Shown: positions 1 to 7,083, counted from the stretch's first letter. The stretch is 64,000 nucleotides of DNA from Phaffia rhodozyma (GCA_014706385.1 JACGZH010000006.1:1-64000), one strand, 5' to 3'. The notes: generated from the sequence alone by a model not told the origin. Numbers and translations are program-made.

Positions 1-92
1 GCATCGACACTGACGTCGACACTGACATCGAACCGGCACGTGACCTGCGGCCGACACCACATACACACTCCTCAGCCATGGTCTCCCATCAA
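1..92. repeat. tail of an upstream array unit
   Basis: These bases match 9825-9916 and 19522-19613, the spacer that separates tRNA-Ile(AAT) from tRNA-iMet in the later units. The array therefore began before the window. This copy lacks one C in the stretch after CATCGA near base 32 compared with the other two. No gene lies in it. Confidence 0.9.
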
Positions 93-163
93 TGCCAAGT
101 AGCGCAGTGGAAGCGCGCCGGGCTCATAACCCGGAGGTAGCCTGATCGAGACGGGCCTTGGCA
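93..163 (+). tRNA. tRNA-iMet(CAT), initiator
   Basis: A 71-nt cloverleaf without intron. The acceptor TGCCAAG pairs with CTTGGCA, the D-arm is GCGC/GCGC, and the anticodon stem CCGGG/CCCGG encloses CTCATAA. Three G:C pairs at 29-31/39-41 and a T-loop of ATCGAGA, with A54 and A60 in place of TTC, mark it as the eukaryotic initiator. Two things are odd: the first pair is T1-A72, whereas eukaryotic initiators normally have A1-U72, and this unit has A at position 48 (base 139) where units 2 and 3 have the usual C. Confidence 0.93.
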
Positions 164-323
164 ACATTGTCTTTTTGCTCGTTTTCCCCTCGGTTTTTTC
201 CCTGGCCCCCCGTCCGGCCGTCCGTGCTGGAGGCCTGCAAGCCGGCCGCATGGTGCCACCGTCTGTACGGCCAGCCAGCCGGGCGCTCGACATACCCTCT
301 GGGCACGGAGGCCCCGGGCAAGC

Positions 324-396
324 GACCCATTAGCTCAGTTGGTAGCAGCGCAAGATTCCAAATCTTGAGGTCATCCGTTCAAGTCGGGTATGGGTC
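324..396 (+). tRNA. tRNA-Trp(CCA)
   Basis: A 73-nt intronless gene. The acceptor GACCCAT/ATGGGTC is perfect, and the anticodon stem CAAGA/TCTTG encloses TTCCAAA. The T-arm reads ATCCG/CGGGT around TTCAAGT, and a long T-run follows at 395-403. The 3' strand of the D-stem reads GCAGC, one base longer than the GAGC expected opposite GCTC, so the D-arm needs a bulge. All three units share this. Confidence 0.93.
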
Positions 397-622
397 TTTT
401 TTTTGTTTTCCCGCCCGTCTGCCTGCCCCACCACAGGGAAGCTGTGTCGACCTGGCTCGACCGTGGTGGACACGCGCACACAGGCCAGACCGGTCGGACA
501 GACAGTGACCCACACAACGGCCGATAGAAACAGAGTGCAGAGAGAGCGTGCAGAGAAAAAGAAGGGCAAAAAGGAGGGCAAAGAGGGCAAAAAGAAAGGG
601 GGACACAAAAAGTGAACATTTA

Positions 623-720
623 GACCGATGTCGGGATCGAACCGACGACCAGCAGCGAGCGAAGACGACCTTGCGGACGAGTACCGAAAACTGCTGTGAT
701 AGCCACTACACCAATCGGCC
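623..720 (-). tRNA. tRNA-Arg(TCG) with 26-nt intron
   Basis: The acceptor GGCCGAT pairs with ATCGGTC. The anticodon stem GCAGT/GCTGC has one wobble. The anticodon TCG is at bases 685-687 and the canonical intron after position 37 spans 658-683. The T-arm is GTCGG/CCGAC around TTCGATC. A T-run on this strand lies at 607-611, just beyond the 3' end. Confidence 0.88.
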
Positions 721-943
721 AGATATGATCGCTTGCCCTGCCCCGGTGACCACTACATCGGCAGCAGCAGCTGGGAGAACGTCATCGGTCGCATCGCCCG
801 TCTGGCCGAGACAGTGCGCATGCCTGCGTGAGAGCGACCGGACTGGACCGAAGGCAGGAACCCTAGCAGTCAAAGAGGAAGCAGCCACAAGGCAGAAAAA
901 AAGAACAAAAAAGAACAAAAAGCAAAAGGCAAAAAAACAAGAT

Positions 944-1029
944 CGCCGCTCTCGGGATCGAACCGAGTGCCTTCGGTGAACAAGTGTATCCTTTACAAAC
1001 CAACGCTCTTCCAGATGAGCTAAGCGGCG
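944..1029 (-). tRNA. tRNA-Tyr(GTA) with 14-nt intron
   Basis: The acceptor CGCCGCT/AGCGGCG is perfect and has the C1-G72 pair typical of eukaryotic tRNA-Tyr. The D-arm is GCTC/GAGC and the anticodon stem TTGGT/ACCGA encloses TTGTAA before the intron at 979-992. An intron is near-universal in eukaryotic tRNA-Tyr. Confidence 0.95.
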
Positions 1030-1284
1030 GGTATGGTGCCAGCACCGTTTGTCCGGATAGATTCTCGTCCAAGCGGACTCTGCGCAGCAGCAGTCGTCGT
1101 CGTCATCAGCACTGCCGACGCCACCGCCACCGCCACCGCCAACGCCACCGCCGCCACTTCCACTGCCGTCATGCTCAGCCCATCTGACGGCCGGATCCGA
1201 CCGCACCTCCGCCTGGCCCAGCCCGGCCGCCCACCAACCATCAGGAAGGATGGGAAACACAGCAAAAGAGGAAAAAAAAGAGTT

Positions 1285-1370
1285 GCCCAGAGCGAGAATC
1301 GAACTCGCGGCTGAGGATCACACTCGGGTGACGGTATGAGACCTACGTTTTACCACTAAACTACCCAGGC
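1285..1370 (-). tRNA. tRNA with 15-nt intron, probably Met(CAT), isotype uncertain
   Basis: The acceptor GCCTGGG/TCTGGGC, D-arm GTTT/AAAC and T-arm GCGAG/CTCGC (loop TTCGATT) are all good. Counting from the D-arm puts CTCATA at positions 32-37, so the anticodon is CAT and an intron lies at 1320-1334. The anticodon stem is poor: TAGGT against ATCCT gives only three pairs. The intron can form a small TCAC/GTGA hairpin. It is either an elongator tRNA-Met with a weak anticodon stem or a decayed or unusually processed gene. The Gly- or His-like D-arm does not settle the isotype. Confidence 0.6.
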
Positions 1371-1521
1371 ACGTTGACTGCCCAGCCGCCCCGGCGGTCG
1401 ACCTCGATGGGCTACGTCTGGCCGAGCGGACGGTGTGGGCCGGGTCCTGACCACACCGGTACACCAACACATCGACACACCAACACCCTTAGAGACAACA
1501 CGACCGGGCGACGGGCACCAG

Positions 1522-1593
1522 GCCCGAATAGCTAAGTGGTTATAGTGCGCCGCTCGTAACGGTGAGGTCCGTGGTTCAAATCCGCGTTTGGGC
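1522..1593 (+). tRNA. tRNA-Thr(CGT)
   Basis: A 72-nt intronless gene. The acceptor is GCCCGAA/TTTGGGC, the D-stem GCTA/TAGT, the anticodon stem CGCCG/CGGTG around CTCGTAA, and the T-arm CGTGG/CCGCG around TTCAAAT. The TTTTT at 1597-1601 is the likely terminator. Confidence 0.93.
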
Positions 1594-1804
1594 TTGCTTT
1601 TTGCTCCGATGTCCGCTGTGTGTATCGGGTCGGCCGTGTGTATCGGGTCGGCCGTGCGTGTCATGCCGGCCGGGCCACGTGCGGCGGGCGGACAGGTCGG
1701 CCAGCGATGTAAGCACACCTGCCAGCGGACACGCGCCGACGGACCCTTGCCAGCGGACACACCGCCAGAACGAGACTCGCGAGGGCAATAGGCCGACAAC
1801 GACC

Positions 1805-1886
1805 GGTTCTATGGTGAAGTTGGTTATCACGCGAGATTCTGATTGACTCACCTTCTCGAATCCCCAGTTCGAATCTGAGTAGGACC
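1805..1886 (+). tRNA. tRNA-Gln(CTG) with 10-nt intron
   Basis: The acceptor GGTTCTA/TAGGACC has wobble pairs, the D-arm is GTGA/TCAC, and the anticodon stem CGAGA/TCTCG encloses TTCTGA before the intron at 1843-1852. One T-stem pair is mismatched (CCCAG/CTGAG). A run of eight T lies at 1892-1899. Confidence 0.92.
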
Positions 1887-2070
1887 TTTCCTTTTTTTTC
1901 GCCCTCTTTTTCCCGTCCTCCCTCCTGCCGCCTGTGCCGTCTTCTGTCGGACTCGGCCCGGTCTGGCGTGTGCCGTCCGGTGCGGCCTTCTCTCGTCTGT
2001 CTCGTCCTGTCTCGTCCTGTCTCGTCCTGTCTTGTCATGTCTCGTCTTTTTTCCACCGACGCTTACCTTT

Positions 2071-2167
2071 ACTCCATTGGCGAAGTGGTTATCGCATTGT
2101 TCTTATAGGTTGCCGTCCGTGCCTCTAGTGCTTAACAAGGATCATGAGTTCGAACCTCATATGGAGT
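2071..2167 (+). tRNA. tRNA-Ile(TAT) with 25-nt intron
   Basis: The acceptor ACTCCAT/ATGGAGT is perfect, the D-arm is GCGA/TCGC, and the anticodon stem TTGTT/AACAA encloses CTTATA before the intron at 2108-2132. An intron is common in fungal tRNA-Ile(TAT). Confidence 0.93.
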
Positions 2168-2246
2168 ATCTTTTGCCTCCCGGACGGACGGACGGACGGC
2201 CGGCTGGAGACCGACAAACTGACCGGCCAGGCCTGTGCGATCACTG

Positions 2247-2345
2247 GCGGGATTGGTGTAGTGGTATCACGCCGTCTTCGGGCTTTGCTGGCTCGCATGA
2301 AACACGTGTCTGACGGAGGTCCTCGGTTCAATCCCGGGATCGCGC
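2247..2345 (+). tRNA. tRNA-Pro(CGG) with 28-nt intron
   Basis: The anticodon stem CCGTC/GACGG is perfect and encloses TTCGGG before the intron at 2283-2310. The T-arm is CTCGG/CCGGG around TTCAATC. The acceptor GCGGGAT/ATCGCGC contains a G4:G69 clash in all three units, while the other two Pro genes have T4-G69 there. T5 follows at 2351-2355. Confidence 0.88.
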
Positions 2346-2570
2346 CTTGTCTTTTTGCCGACCTGGCTTTTATCTTGTATCTTTTGTCTTTTGTCTTTTG
2401 TCTTTATCGCCATCTTATCTTCTTCTTTCTTTCTTGCCGATCGATCGTGTCTGTCGATCTTATCTGCCATCTCTGTCGGCTGGCTGTGTATCTTATCATG
2501 CATCTTATCTTGCGATGGCTTCTCTCGGTCTGTCCATCGTGGCCGTGTGCTGAGGGCAAAAAGACGTCAT

Positions 2571-2653
2571 GGTCACCGCCAGGATCGAACTGGCGACCTA
2601 TTGCGCACCGGGTGAGATGTGAAGCAAGCGTCATACCACTAGACCAGGCGACC
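2571..2653 (-). tRNA. tRNA-Val(CAC) with 12-nt intron
   Basis: The acceptor GGTCGCC/GGTGACC is complete with wobble. The anticodon stem CTTGC/GCAAT has four pairs and a mismatched outer pair. It encloses TTCACA before the intron at 2606-2617. The T-arm is GCCAG/CTGGC around TTCGATC. Confidence 0.9.
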
Positions 2654-2836
2654 GATCGACACGGCCTTTTCTCCGCCGGGCTCCGTACTCCGGGGCTCGA
2701 CGTCCGACGTCCGACGTCCGATATCCGATGGGCGATCGGACGGATCGGCCGGACGCCCACCGCCTCGGATAACCCTAGCAGAGCCAACGCCCACACATCC
2801 ACTTGGCCATACATCCACACAACCAGACGAAAGCTA

Positions 2837-3001
2837 AAGGCAAAGATGGTGGAACGGTCGTCATGGCCGGCTGCCAGCTTGTATGCATCAGGAAATCGCG
2901 GGTTCGAACCCCGTCTTGGTCTAGTGGTCCCACCACCCATTCGCTCTGGCCGAGTGGCCCAGCGGTAAGGCGTCTGACTACGAGGATCTTTGCCTTCTTT
3001 T
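2837..3001 (+). other. predicted precursor of the permuted tRNA-Arg: leader, intervening segment, trailer, terminator
   Basis: The leader segment AAGGCAAAGAT (2837-2847) is exactly complementary to the trailer ATCTTTGCCTT (2986-2996), so 11 bp could close the transcript around the permuted tRNA. TTTT follows at once (2998-3001) and would end RNA polymerase III transcription. The 25-nt segment 2923-2947 between the halves would be removed at the tRNA ends. TACG at 2979-2982 can pair with TGTA at 2880-2883, the kind of anticodon-intron pairing used by eukaryotic tRNA splicing endonuclease. Confidence 0.65.
2887..2983 (+). tRNA. tRNA-Arg(ACG), circularly permuted gene (3' half before 5' half)
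   Basis: The 3' half (positions 38-73) lies at 2887-2922: anticodon-stem strand TCAGG, variable loop AAATC, T-arm GCGGG/CCCGT around TTCGAAC, then acceptor strand CTTGGTC. The 5' half (positions 1-37) lies downstream at 2948-2983: acceptor strand GGCCGAG, the D-arm, stem strand TCTGA, and CTACGA with anticodon ACG at 2980-2982. Joining 37 to 38 gives a full cloverleaf with a 7-bp acceptor (three G-U pairs) and a 5-bp anticodon stem. Box B therefore precedes box A. No other 5' half fits upstream of the T-arm and no B box follows the 5' half. All three units have it. Confidence 0.87.
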
Positions 3002-3172
3002 GTTTTGGTCTTTCTGTTGTGTTGACACTGTGTTGCTGGTGCATTGCATTGCATGTTCTCGTTGTGTTCTCGTTGTGTTCTCGCTATGTTTTTACTGTGT
3101 TGCCATTGTTATGCTGTTGTCTTTCTGCCATATGTCTTTTTCTCTTTCTATATTGATGCATCTATCGTTGAC

Positions 3173-3391
3173 AGAAAAAAAGAAGAAAGAAAAGAAGAAA
3201 AAGAAGAAAGAAAGAAGAAAAAGAAGGAAAAAAAGGAAAAGAGGGAAAGAGGGAAAAGAAGGGAAAGAGGGAAAAGAGGGGAAAAAGAGGGGAAAAAGAA
3301 GGGAAAAAGAAGGAAAAAAGAGGAAAAAAGAGGAAAGAAAAAGGACAAAGAAAAAACGGGAGAGGAAAAAGAAAAAAGAAAAAAAAAAAGA
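3173..3391. repeat. A/G-only tract in spacer, unit 1
   Basis: About 220 bases of almost pure purine built from GAAAA, AGAAGA and GGGAAAAGA motifs fill most of the 530-bp spacer between the permuted tRNA-Arg and tRNA-Pro(TGG). The rest of that spacer is T-rich DNA (2998-3172) and AGTAACACAGCA-type repeats (3430-3485). Copies at 12938-13139 and 22634-22829 differ in length. Confidence 0.9.
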
Positions 3392-3526
3392 GTACACAGC
3401 ATAGGGTAACAGCGGACGCTATGTGGCGGGTAATCCTATGAGTAGCACAGCAAGTAACACAGCAACTGACACAGCAAGTAACCCTACACCGACCACGCCA
3501 CCCGCCCAGACGGGCCGAACAAAAAG

Positions 3527-3619
3527 GCGCGATTCCGGGATTGAACCGAAGACCTCCAAGAGATGTGCACGGCAGAAAGTGTGCCCAAACTTGGCGTGAT
3601 ACCACTACACCAATCACGC
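3527..3619 (-). tRNA. tRNA-Pro(TGG) with 22-nt intron
   Basis: The acceptor GCGTGAT/ATCGCGC and the anticodon stem CCAAG/CTTGG are complete. TTTGGG precedes the intron at 3562-3583. The T-arm is TTCGG/CCGGA around TTCAATC, and a T-run on this strand lies at 3521-3525. Confidence 0.93.
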
Positions 3620-3762
3620 ACGATGGCAGCCCGTCAGCCCGTCTGTCTGTCTGCCTGGCGGGGTGTGAGCATGCGGAGACAGCAAACACAGACAGCAAGG
3701 AAGGATCGACGCGACAGAAGGCAGAGAGAACGGAAGTGGGCAAAAAGAAAAAGAGAAAGGAC

Positions 3763-3871
3763 GACCGCTGTAGGATTTGAACCTACGCCTTCAGAGAAGA
3801 GTAGCTGTCGCGTCGTCCCACAGAGGGGACTCGTTCGAGGCTACCGCGTTAGACCACTCCGCCAAACGGCC
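3763..3871 (-). tRNA. tRNA-Ser(CGA) with 27-nt intron
   Basis: A type II tRNA with a 14-nt variable arm. The acceptor is GGCCGTT/AGCGGTC, and the anticodon stem GTAGC/GCTAC encloses CTCGAA before the intron at 3807-3833. The T-arm is GTAGG/CCTAC around TTCAAAT. Confidence 0.92.
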
Positions 3872-4041
3872 TTGGATGGACGCCGCTCGGTGAGCGGTGA
3901 GCACAAGCCGGTGGGCAGCAGACCAAGAGAAGACACACAGAACACGACACACAACACGACACACAACATGCCATATGAAATGCAACGAAATCAAATACGC
4001 CAAGATAAAACAAAACACACCGAAACACACCAAAAAGAGAT

Positions 4042-4122
4042 GGAGACTCCGGGAATCGAACCCAGGAATGACACATGATCGACAGTGCGAAGCGTCCAGT
4101 TTACCAACTAGCCTAAATCCCC
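4042..4122 (-). tRNA. tRNA-Ala(CGC) with 10-nt intron
   Basis: The acceptor is GGGGATT/AGTCTCC and the anticodon stem GACGC/GTGTC encloses TTCGCA before the intron at 4076-4085. The variable loop has four bases. The D-stem GGCT/AACT has one mismatch. The next gene starts only 35 bp away, the tightest spacing in the unit. Confidence 0.9.
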
Positions 4123-4157
4123 AGCTGCCCTGCCCCCCCGGCCGGGACAAAAGGAAT

Positions 4158-4255
4158 GATGAAGACGAGATTTGAACTCGCGCCATTACTGACTGCGGTC
4201 TGGACTCGGAAGAGAGACCTAAACACAGCGCCTTAGACCACTCGGCCACTTCACC
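4158..4255 (-). tRNA. tRNA-Leu(TAG) with 19-nt intron
   Basis: A type II tRNA. The acceptor is GGTGAAG/CTTCATC and the anticodon stem CTGTG/CGCAG encloses TTTAGG before the intron at 4199-4217. The 11-nt variable arm is the same as in the Leu(AAG) gene at 4997, so the two probably share an ancestor. Confidence 0.93.
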
Positions 4256-4269
4256 AGCATGCTTTCCCT

Positions 4270-4350
4270 GCGTTTGTGGTGTTGTTTGTGGTGTTGTTTG
4301 TGGTGTTGTTTGTGGTGTTGTTGTGGTGTTGTTTGTGGTGTGTGGTGTGG
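4270..4350. repeat. 12-bp minisatellite TTTGTGGTGTTG, variable copy number
   Basis: The 12-mer runs for five to six copies here, about two copies in unit 2 (14009-14045) and four in unit 3 (23709-23768). It lies in the spacer between Leu(TAG) and Thr(AGT). Confidence 0.9.
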
Positions 4351-4490
4351 TGTGGTGCTGTGCTTTGTGCGGAACCCTAACGAGCACGCGTCGACCAGAC
4401 GCCCGCCGGGACGACAGGGAAGGATACAACAGAAAAAGAAGAAGAAGAAATGAACGGAAATGAACGGAGAATAAAAAAAAAGAAGAATGT

Positions 4491-4562
4491 TCCTGCTAGC
4501 CGATTTGAACGACTGACCTCGACATTACTAGTGTCGCGCTCTACCAACTGAGCTAAGAAGGA
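4491..4562 (-). tRNA. tRNA-Thr(AGT)
   Basis: An intronless 72-nt gene. The D-arm is GCTC/GAGC, the anticodon stem CGACA/TGTCG encloses CTAGTAA, and the T-arm is AGTCG/CGGCT around TTCAAAT. The acceptor TCCTTCT/AGCAGGA has one T5:C68 mismatch, present in all units. Confidence 0.92.
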
Positions 4563-4754
4563 CGGTTGGTGTCCACCGAGCGCGTCGGTACGTCCTTCGT
4601 GTCCTGCCCCTGTGTCGGCACAGACGCACTGCTCGTCCGAACGGCAGCACACACCATCATCGCACCAGCCGGCGAGACCGAACACGGACGATCGGCAGAT
4701 GTGCACCCGCCAGCACAGAGCCGATCGGTGTGTGGGACGAGAAAAAAAAAGGAT

Positions 4755-4824
4755 ACAACCGCGGGGAATCGAACCCCGGCCTAGTGCATGGCAAGCACCA
4801 ATGATACCATTTCACCACAGCTGT
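4755..4824 (-). tRNA. tRNA-Gly(GCC)
   Basis: A 70-nt intronless gene. The acceptor ACAGCTG/CGGTTGT uses two wobbles, the anticodon stem GGTGC/GCACT encloses TTGCCAT, and the T-arm CGGGG/CCCCG is perfect. A T9 run on this strand lies at 4742-4750. Confidence 0.93.
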
Positions 4825-4996
4825 TGGATGCTGTACGGTCTGTTCATTCAGTCCACACTCCAAAACGGACCGGCAGACAGCAAGGGGGTGTGGCAGTGTT
4901 GCAACGTGGCATCATACTACCATGGCACCGCACCTGAGAGCACAGCCCGGCCAGGCAGACCCGAGAGGCACGGCCCGTGCCGGCCGGACAAAAAGT

Positions 4997-5088
4997 GATG
5001 AGGGCGAGATTCGAACTCGCGCCATTACTGACTGCGGGGCATAGAAAGAGCCTTAACACAGCGCCTTAGACCACTCGGCCACCTCACC
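4997..5088 (-). tRNA. tRNA-Leu(AAG) with 13-nt intron
   Basis: The acceptor is GGTGAGG/CCTCATC and the anticodon stem CTGTG/CGCAG encloses TTAAGG before the intron at 5038-5050. The variable arm is of Leu type. The body is close to Leu(TAG) at 4158 apart from the anticodon and intron. Confidence 0.93.
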
Positions 5089-5298
5089 TGGATGAAGGCC
5101 TGTCCGGCCGGTCGGCCAGTGTGCTCGCAGCAGCCGGCCTGTCTCGGTGCAACACATGGTGTGTGATGTGGTGGGCAGGACGGAGCATGACCGAGAGGAG
5201 CAGAGCGAAAGAAGAGAGTGCAAAAAAGGCAGCGGGCGGAAAAAAAAAAAAAAGACTACCAAAAAACACAAAAAACACATAAAACGACACAAAAAAGT

Positions 5299-5370
5299 GG
5301 AGATTGTAAGAATCGAACTCACGACCTCAACCATGCTAAGATTGCGCTCTGCCAACTGAGCTAAATCCCC
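5299..5370 (-). tRNA. tRNA-Ala(AGC)
   Basis: An intronless 72-nt gene. The acceptor is GGGGATT/AATCTCC, the D-arm GCTC/GAGC, the anticodon stem CAATC/GGTTG around TTAGCAT, and the T-arm GTGAG/CTTAC. A T6 run on this strand lies at 5291-5296. Confidence 0.94.
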
Positions 5371-5600
5371 GTGTGTGTCTGTCTGTCCGTGCTACCAGCC
5401 CAGATCGTCAGACATGCCCGCGCGACCCACCAGCCGACCCACCTCTCACCTCTGTTCAACCCTCCATGCACCCTTCCACCGTCGACGGCCCACCAAGCGC
5501 ACACCAAGCCAGCAAACAAAAACACAAAGAACGAAACAGAAACAGAAACAGAAACAGAAACAGAAACAAAAAATCACACCAACACACAAAAACGAAGCTA

Positions 5601-5693
5601 GCCCCATGGGGGGGTCGAACCCCCAGCCTTCAGATGCCAACTGTCAAGAGACTGGGTAAGAGTCTGACGCTCTACCGATTGAGCTAACAGGGC
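5601..5693 (-). tRNA. tRNA-Lys(CTT) with 21-nt intron
   Basis: The acceptor is GCCCTGT/ATGGGGC, the D-arm GCTC/GAGC, and the anticodon stem TCAGA/TCTGA encloses CTCTTA before the intron at 5636-5656. The T-arm GGGGG/CCCCC encloses TTCGACC. Confidence 0.94.
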
Positions 5694-5861
5694 GGTTATA
5701 GTCCCCAGCCCGGCCCGTACCCCTAGACACCAACGCCGCCACCCAACTAGCCCCTCCCACGCCCCGGTCGTGTGCCTCAGAGTCTTGCCGCCGTCCGCCC
5801 AGTGTCTTGTACTGCCATCGCCTCCGCCCCCGCCACGCGCATAAAAAAAAATGACAAAAAT

Positions 5862-5932
5862 GAGATGTAGGTGAATCGAACACCTGTCTCCAGAATGGAA
5901 ATCTGGAATAATAACCATTATACGAACATCCC
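5862..5932 (-). tRNA. tRNA-Gly(TCC)
   Basis: A 71-nt intronless gene. The acceptor is GGGATGT/ACATCTC, the anticodon stem CCAGA/TCTGG encloses TTTCCAT, and the T-arm AGGTG/CACCT encloses TTCGATT. A T-run on this strand lies at 5855-5859. Confidence 0.93.
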
Positions 5933-6121
5933 GTTGATGGGAGGGTCCACATACATCAGTCCTATACCCTGCGCATACAGTGCACACTCTACAGCCCGCC
6001 AGCATACCAAGCGTCTCACGTGTACACCCACATTCTCACCCACCTTCTCACTCACATTCTCACTCACACCCCACTCACACCCCACTCACACCCCAACCAC
6101 GCCCGCCGCAAAAAAAGAGAA

Positions 6122-6206
6122 ACCCCGCCTGGGGATTGAACCCAGAATCTTCACCTCTCTCACCAGACAGTAGGAAGGAGACGCGTTACCATTCTGCCAA
6201 CGGGGC
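6122..6206 (-). tRNA. tRNA-Arg(CCT) with 14-nt intron
   Basis: The acceptor is GCCCCGT/GCGGGGT and the T-arm CTGGG/CCCAG encloses TTCAATC. TTCCTA sits at 32-37 and the intron at 6157-6170. The anticodon stem TCTCC/GGTGA has one T:T mismatch. Confidence 0.87.
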
Positions 6207-6305
6207 GTGTGTGTGCCCGGGCAGGGTGCACTCGCTCTACCCGGCCCACACTCCCGCACACTCCCGCACACTCCCGCACCCACACACACCTCACGCACCC
6301 CATCC

Positions 6306-6386
6306 GGACAGATGGCCGAGCGGTCTAAGGCGTCAGACTCAAGTTCTGATATCGCAAGATGCGGGGGTTCGAATCCCCCTCTGTTC
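6306..6386 (+). tRNA. tRNA-Leu(CAA)
   Basis: A type II, 81-nt intronless gene. The acceptor is GGACAGA/TCTGTTC, and the anticodon stem TCAGA/TCTGA encloses CTCAAGT. A 13-nt variable arm and the T-arm GGGGG/CCCCC follow. It is the last gene kept in unit 3. Confidence 0.94.
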
Positions 6387-6536
6387 ATCTTTTGCCCCCC
6401 GCCGAGAGATTCCGTGTGGTTTTGCAACCAAGACTCTGTTTCTGATAGCATCATACCAGACCTCACCTCGCCGCACCTCACCGCACCGCACCGCACTTCG
6501 CCCCACCGGCCGACACACCACGCCTCCATCCCACAC

Positions 6537-6607
6537 GGGCTTATGGTGTAGTGGTATCACATTCGCTTTGCATGCGAAAGGCCGCGGGTTCAATCCCTGC
6601 TGGGTCC
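6537..6607 (+). tRNA. tRNA-Ala(TGC)
   Basis: A 71-nt intronless gene. The acceptor is GGGCTTA/TGGGTCC, the anticodon stem TTCGC/GCGAA encloses TTTGCAT, and the T-arm is GCGGG/CCTGC. TTTTT follows at 6611-6615. Confidence 0.93.
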
Positions 6608-6748
6608 ACTTTTTGCCGTCCGGTCGGAAGCATGCTGACCGGCGGCCACCCGCTCACAGCCTACCGCACGACGGAGCAGGCTGCACACGACTGCGCACGA
6701 CTGCAGACGACTGCAGACGACTCGACCGATTCGGCGTGCTTGTACTAG

Positions 6749-6820
6749 TCCTCATTGGTCAAACGGTTTACGATATCAGCTTTTCACGCTGAGGACCCGG
6801 GTTCGACTCCCGGATGGGGA
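6749..6820 (+). tRNA. tRNA-Glu(TTC)
   Basis: The acceptor is TCCTCAT/ATGGGGA, the anticodon stem TCAGC/GCTGA encloses TTTTCAC, and the T-arm CCGGG/CCCGG encloses TTCGACT. It has no intron. T5 lies at 6827-6831. Confidence 0.94.
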
Positions 6821-7012
6821 ACGATCCTTTTTGTTTTCTCCCCGGGCTGCCTCGTCTGAGGGCCAGCTTGTCGGCAGGCATGGTCCCGGTGTCGCACGAT
6901 CGGGCTGATGGGCCGGCCGACCGATGGACACACAGCGGCGGGCGGGCAGACGGCGGAGCGAGCGGTGCCTGGTCGATGAGTAGGATACTGGGCAGAGACC
7001 GGCAGTCATCAG

Positions 7013-7083
7013 AGTTGCATGGTGTAACGGTTATCACTTGAGTCTAACACACTCACGACCCCAGTTCGACTCTGGGTGCGACT
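7013..7083 (+). tRNA. tRNA-Val(AAC)
   Basis: The acceptor is AGTTGCA/TGCGACT, the anticodon stem TGAGT/ACTCA encloses CTAACAC, and the T-arm CCCAG/CTGGG is perfect. It has no intron. A series of T-rich blocks follows from 7087. Confidence 0.93.

Noticed and set aside
2837..2922. Conventional tRNA using sequence upstream of the T-arm as 5' half
   Set aside because: No upstream segment pairs with the acceptor strand CTTGGTC or forms a D-arm, whereas the downstream 5' half fits every arm.
2948..3526. Long-intron tRNA whose 3' half lies downstream of 2983
   Set aside because: No plus-strand T-arm motif occurs before the minus-strand tRNA-Pro at 3527, and a T4 terminator comes 15 bp after the 5' half.
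2769..4381. ACCCTA/CCCTAA matches as telomeric repeats
   Set aside because: They are isolated single copies (near 2769, 4376 and 34537), not tandem runs.
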